From Poriferisodalis sp965204125 (GTDB lineage Bacteria > Actinomycetota > Acidimicrobiia > Acidimicrobiales > Poriferisodalaceae): a stretch of 64,000 nt of DNA. Positions 61,890 to 64,000 of the stretch are shown piece after piece. The notes beneath the pieces are model-generated. The model had not been told where the DNA came from. It made no database searches and saw only the letters and a list, made by a program, of their open reading frames with translations. The translations under genes were made by a program, and so were the position numbers. Each line of letters opens with the position of its first letter. The stretch's first letter is position 1. The stretch lies in assembly GCF_965204125.1 (NCBI RefSeq), contig NZ_OZ241968.1, positions 1,612,001 to 1,676,000 on the forward strand. The letters are read 5' to 3'.

Positions 61890-63542
61890 TCAGCGCCTGA
61901 GCAGGCTGCCGAGCGCGGTCATAGCGGCAGTCGCCGTCGCCTGCGGATCCCGCCACGCGACATGGCCGTCGGGCCGCACCAGCACGGCACCCATCTGGCC
62001 GATGCCGTAGGCGGCGGCAATCGCGCCGCCTGGATCATCGAGATCGGCACACAAGCGCAGCACGCGCGGCGCCGGATCTGCGCCGGCGCTGCCGAGGCTT
62101 GCCTTCGCCCCGGCTTCTGCCCCGTCAGCGGCGACGGCGATGTCAAAATCGGCACCGCACAGCAGCACGAACTGCGTGTCGTACAGATCCAGCGTTGACG
62201 TGGCCCCGTCGAGATCGATCGGCACATGGGGAGCGCGGTGTCCCGGCCGCGCCGTCGGCACATACTCGGATACCGGGTCATCCACCTGCGGGGGCTCAGT
62301 GCCGTCAGGAATCAGGCACCCCTCGTCGTACCGCAGCCCCAAGTCCATCCCGAGCCAGTTGCCGTACTGCGTGGAAGCTCGCAGGGCCTCCCGCTTCTGC
62401 TCGACAGTGGCCGTGCCAGATTCGACCAACCGCCGGATCCGCCCCACGCTCCGGGAATTCTCACGAGACCGGTCAGCGTTGTACTGGGCGACCGGCGCCC
62501 GCTCGCTCTCGTAGGTGTCGAGCAACCCCTCGCCGGCCTGGCCGCCGGCCACCGCCGCGAACTTCCACGCCAGGTTGTGGGCGTCTTGCACCGCCGTGTT
62601 CATGCCGAAGCCACCTGTCGGAGGCAGCTGGTGCGCCGCATCACCGATCAGGAACACCCGCCCGTCCCGGAACCGCTCAGCCACCGTCGAGGACATGGCC
62701 CAGGGGATGACATCGGTGACCCGCAGGTCGAAGTCCTCGGGAAGATCCGGCCCGATCGAACGCCGGATCCACTCCGCCGCCACCTCAGTGTTGAAGTCCT
62801 CCGCCCGGTGCATCGACGGGTCGTAGTTGAGCTGGCACAGCCAACGATTGTCGGTGTCGATCTTCTGAAACACATTGCGGGCCGGGCTTGTCGTCCAGTA
62901 CAGCGCAGCGGGGCGATGGTCGGTCCACGGCCCCAGGTCGGCGTAGAACTGGCAGTTGATCATGGTGCCGAAGCTGGCGATGCCGTCCATCTCGATGTCG
63001 AGGCTTCGCCGCACGCTCGACGCCGCGCCGTCGGCACCGACCAGCCAGCGCGCCGTCAGGTGCCGCGTGCCCGATGGTCCGCGCACTTCGGCTGTCACCT
63101 GCTCGTCGCCCTGGGTCACCTCGACCAGCTCGGTGTCCCAGCAGATCTGCACCCCGTCCATGCCCGCCAGCCGGCGCAGCAGGATTTCCTCGATCCGGTC
63201 CTGCGACGTCAGCAGCCACGGCGCCGGCGACAGCTCCACGCCGTCCACGACCGGCTGCACCCCCGTGATCACGCGGCCGATCTCGGTGCCCGCCAGCGTC
63301 TCGCAGTACACGAACTGCTCTGTCCACGGCAGCGGAAGGCTGGCGGCCTCGATCTCATCGAGCACATCCCACTGGCGCATCAGCTCGGCCGTTCGCACGT
63401 TGACCGACCGGGCGCGGGGATGAGGGTTGATGCCGCTGCGACGCTCCACAACGATCGAGTCGAGCCCGAGGCGCCCGAGCAGGATCGCCATCGACAGCCC
63501 CGCCGGCCCCGCACCCGCGATGAGCACAGTGGTATCAGTCAC
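61890..63542 (-). CDS. FAD-dependent aromatic-type monooxygenase
   Basis: A 550-residue class A flavoprotein monooxygenase. The GTG at 63542 starts VTDTTVLIAGAGPAGLSMAILLGRLGLDSIVVERR, with the FAD GxGxxG fingerprint. ARWLVGADGAASSVRRSL is the DG motif, and GRVFLIGDAAHQLPPTGGFGMNTAVQDAHNLAWK is the GD motif. The C-terminal thioredoxin-like domain matches PheA/TetX-type hydroxylases. It would hydroxylate an aromatic ring with NAD(P)H and O2. It lies 7 bases downstream of an FMN reductase gene. Confidence 0.92.
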   Translation of the reverse strand: MTDTTVLIAGAGPAGLSMAILLGRLGLDSIVVERRSGINPHPRARSVNVRTAELMRQWDVLDEIEAASLPLPWTEQFVYCETLAGTEIGRVITGVQPVVDGVELSPAPWLLTSQDRIEEILLRRLAGMDGVQICWDTELVEVTQGDEQVTAEVRGPSGTRHLTARWLVGADGAASSVRRSLDIEMDGIASFGTMINCQFYADLGPWTDHRPAALYWTTSPARNVFQKIDTDNRWLCQLNYDPSMHRAEDFNTEVAAEWIRRSIGPDLPEDFDLRVTDVIPWAMSSTVAERFRDGRVFLIGDAAHQLPPTGGFGMNTAVQDAHNLAWKFAAVAGGQAGEGLLDTYESERAPVAQYNADRSRENSRSVGRIRRLVESGTATVEQKREALRASTQYGNWLGMDLGLRYDEGCLIPDGTEPPQVDDPVSEYVPTARPGHRAPHVPIDLDGATSTLDLYDTQFVLLCGADFDIAVAADGAEAGAKASLGSAGADPAPRVLRLCADLDDPGGAIAAAYGIGQMGAVLVRPDGHVAWRDPQATATAAMTALGSLLRR

Positions 63543-63549
63543 GGGCGTA

Positions 63550-64000
63550 TTAGGGCAACAGCCCAGACAGCGTGGCCAGGGTCTCCCGTAGCTGGGCATC
63601 GAGGTCGGGATCGGTCAGCGTTCCGCCTTCAGAGTCGAAGTTCTGGCCGAACCGAGGGATGGCCAGACTGGCCAGCACCTCGTTGCCGAAGTAGCCGGCG
63701 AGATGGCCGGCGGTCCGCAGCACGAACCCGCCCCCGCCGCCCCCCGGCGACGTCGACAGCATCACGATCGGCTTGTCGTGGTAGACGCGCATGTCGATCC
63801 GTGACGCCCAGTCGAACACGTTCTTGAACGCAACCGTGTACGAGCCGTTGTGCTCGGCGAACGAGATCAGCAGCGCATCTGCCGCCCCGAGCGTGTTGTA
63901 GAAGTCGTGCGCCGCCTGCGGGATGCCACCCGCCTCCTGCCGATCGATGCTGTAGATCGGCATCTCGAAGTCGTTCAGGTCGAGCGTGCTGATCTCCAGC
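63550..64000 (-). CDS. NADPH-dependent FMN reductase, N-terminus beyond window
   Basis: The frame is open to the window edge, so the first part of the protein is missing; about 150 residues are present (LEISTLDLNDFEMPIYSIDRQ, then IPQAAHDFYNTLGAADALLISFAEHNGSYTVAFKNVFDWASRID). EHNGSYTVAFKNVFDW is the flavodoxin-like motif of the family, and KPIVMLSTSPGGGGGGFVL forms a Gly-rich flavin loop. It would reduce FMN or quinones with NADPH. It is probably in one unit with the monooxygenase downstream, although the latter binds its own FAD. Confidence 0.87.
   Translation of the reverse strand, partial: LEISTLDLNDFEMPIYSIDRQEAGGIPQAAHDFYNTLGAADALLISFAEHNGSYTVAFKNVFDWASRIDMRVYHDKPIVMLSTSPGGGGGGFVLRTAGHLAGYFGNEVLASLAIPRFGQNFDSEGGTLTDPDLDAQLRETLATLSGLLP

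Noticed and set aside
62226..63827. Plus-strand frame of 533 residues
   Set aside because: Antisense shadow of the FAD monooxygenase, which has all three flavin motifs.

Overview
Organism: the whole window is GC-rich. It carries a DUF222/HNH (13E12-type) nuclease, luciferase-like flavin oxidoreductases, DUF3179 and RDD proteins, many GTG/TTG starts and ATGA-type gene overlaps. This points to a high-GC actinobacterium. The mix would suit Acidimicrobiia or a relative, but the class is an inference. No rRNA, tRNA or CRISPR array was recognised.

Left flank (about 1-18.4 kb): the 3' part of a secreted leucine-rich-repeat protein is followed by a branched-chain-amino-acid-type ABC importer in which the LivM permease and LivG ATPase are fused. 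A TetR regulator stands divergent from a tightly overlapping catabolic operon (CoA ligase, alpha/beta hydrolase, LLM flavin oxidoreductase, SDR, amidase). Then come an FAD oxidoreductase, a dienelactone hydrolase, membrane and lipoproteins, a Cu/Zn superoxide dismutase and a nucleoside-kinase-like P-loop protein. An AhpD/carboxymuconolactone-decarboxylase-like gene at 18.4-19.0 kb has an in-frame UGA at the second position of its redox motif (CHY-UGA), followed at once by a bacterial SECIS-like hairpin. I read it as a selenoprotein.

Defence island (about 19.2-53.5 kb): an AbiEi/AbiEii pair, a secreted HNH lipoprotein, a complete IS5-family element, a small toxin-antitoxin-like pair, a 5'-truncated caspase-like remnant, and a fragment duplicated from the AhpD-like gene. 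Then comes a complete BREX locus at 26.6-41.7 kb. Its core order is the canonical type I order brxA-brxB-brxC-pglX-pglZ-brxL. It is preceded by DUF5343, TIGR02391 and AlpA-like genes. The BrxL protein appears to lack the usual C-terminal Lon-like part and ends instead in a Ser/Thr protein kinase domain; a PP2C phosphatase gene overlaps its end. This kinase/phosphatase-controlled BREX is the most unusual system here. To its right lie a convergent Ntn-hydrolase-like gene, a decayed type I restriction helicase, a GmrSD-like type IV restriction enzyme, a zinc-ribbon HNH nuclease, a TIGR04255/HTH/unknown triad, a DUF5131 gene with a partner, a DUF1814 nucleotidyltransferase, two orphan antitoxin-like genes, an MNT/HEPN pair and a RHH/MazF pair.

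Right flank (about 53.5-64 kb): ordinary chromosomal genes: a two-gene ABC exporter, DUF1697, DUF222-HNH, a flavin-dependent pyridoxamine-oxidase-like protein, an SDR, a VOC protein, a DUF3179 lipoprotein, an FAD monooxygenase, and an NADPH-dependent FMN reductase cut by the window edge. All calls come from reading the sequence by eye; no database search was run.
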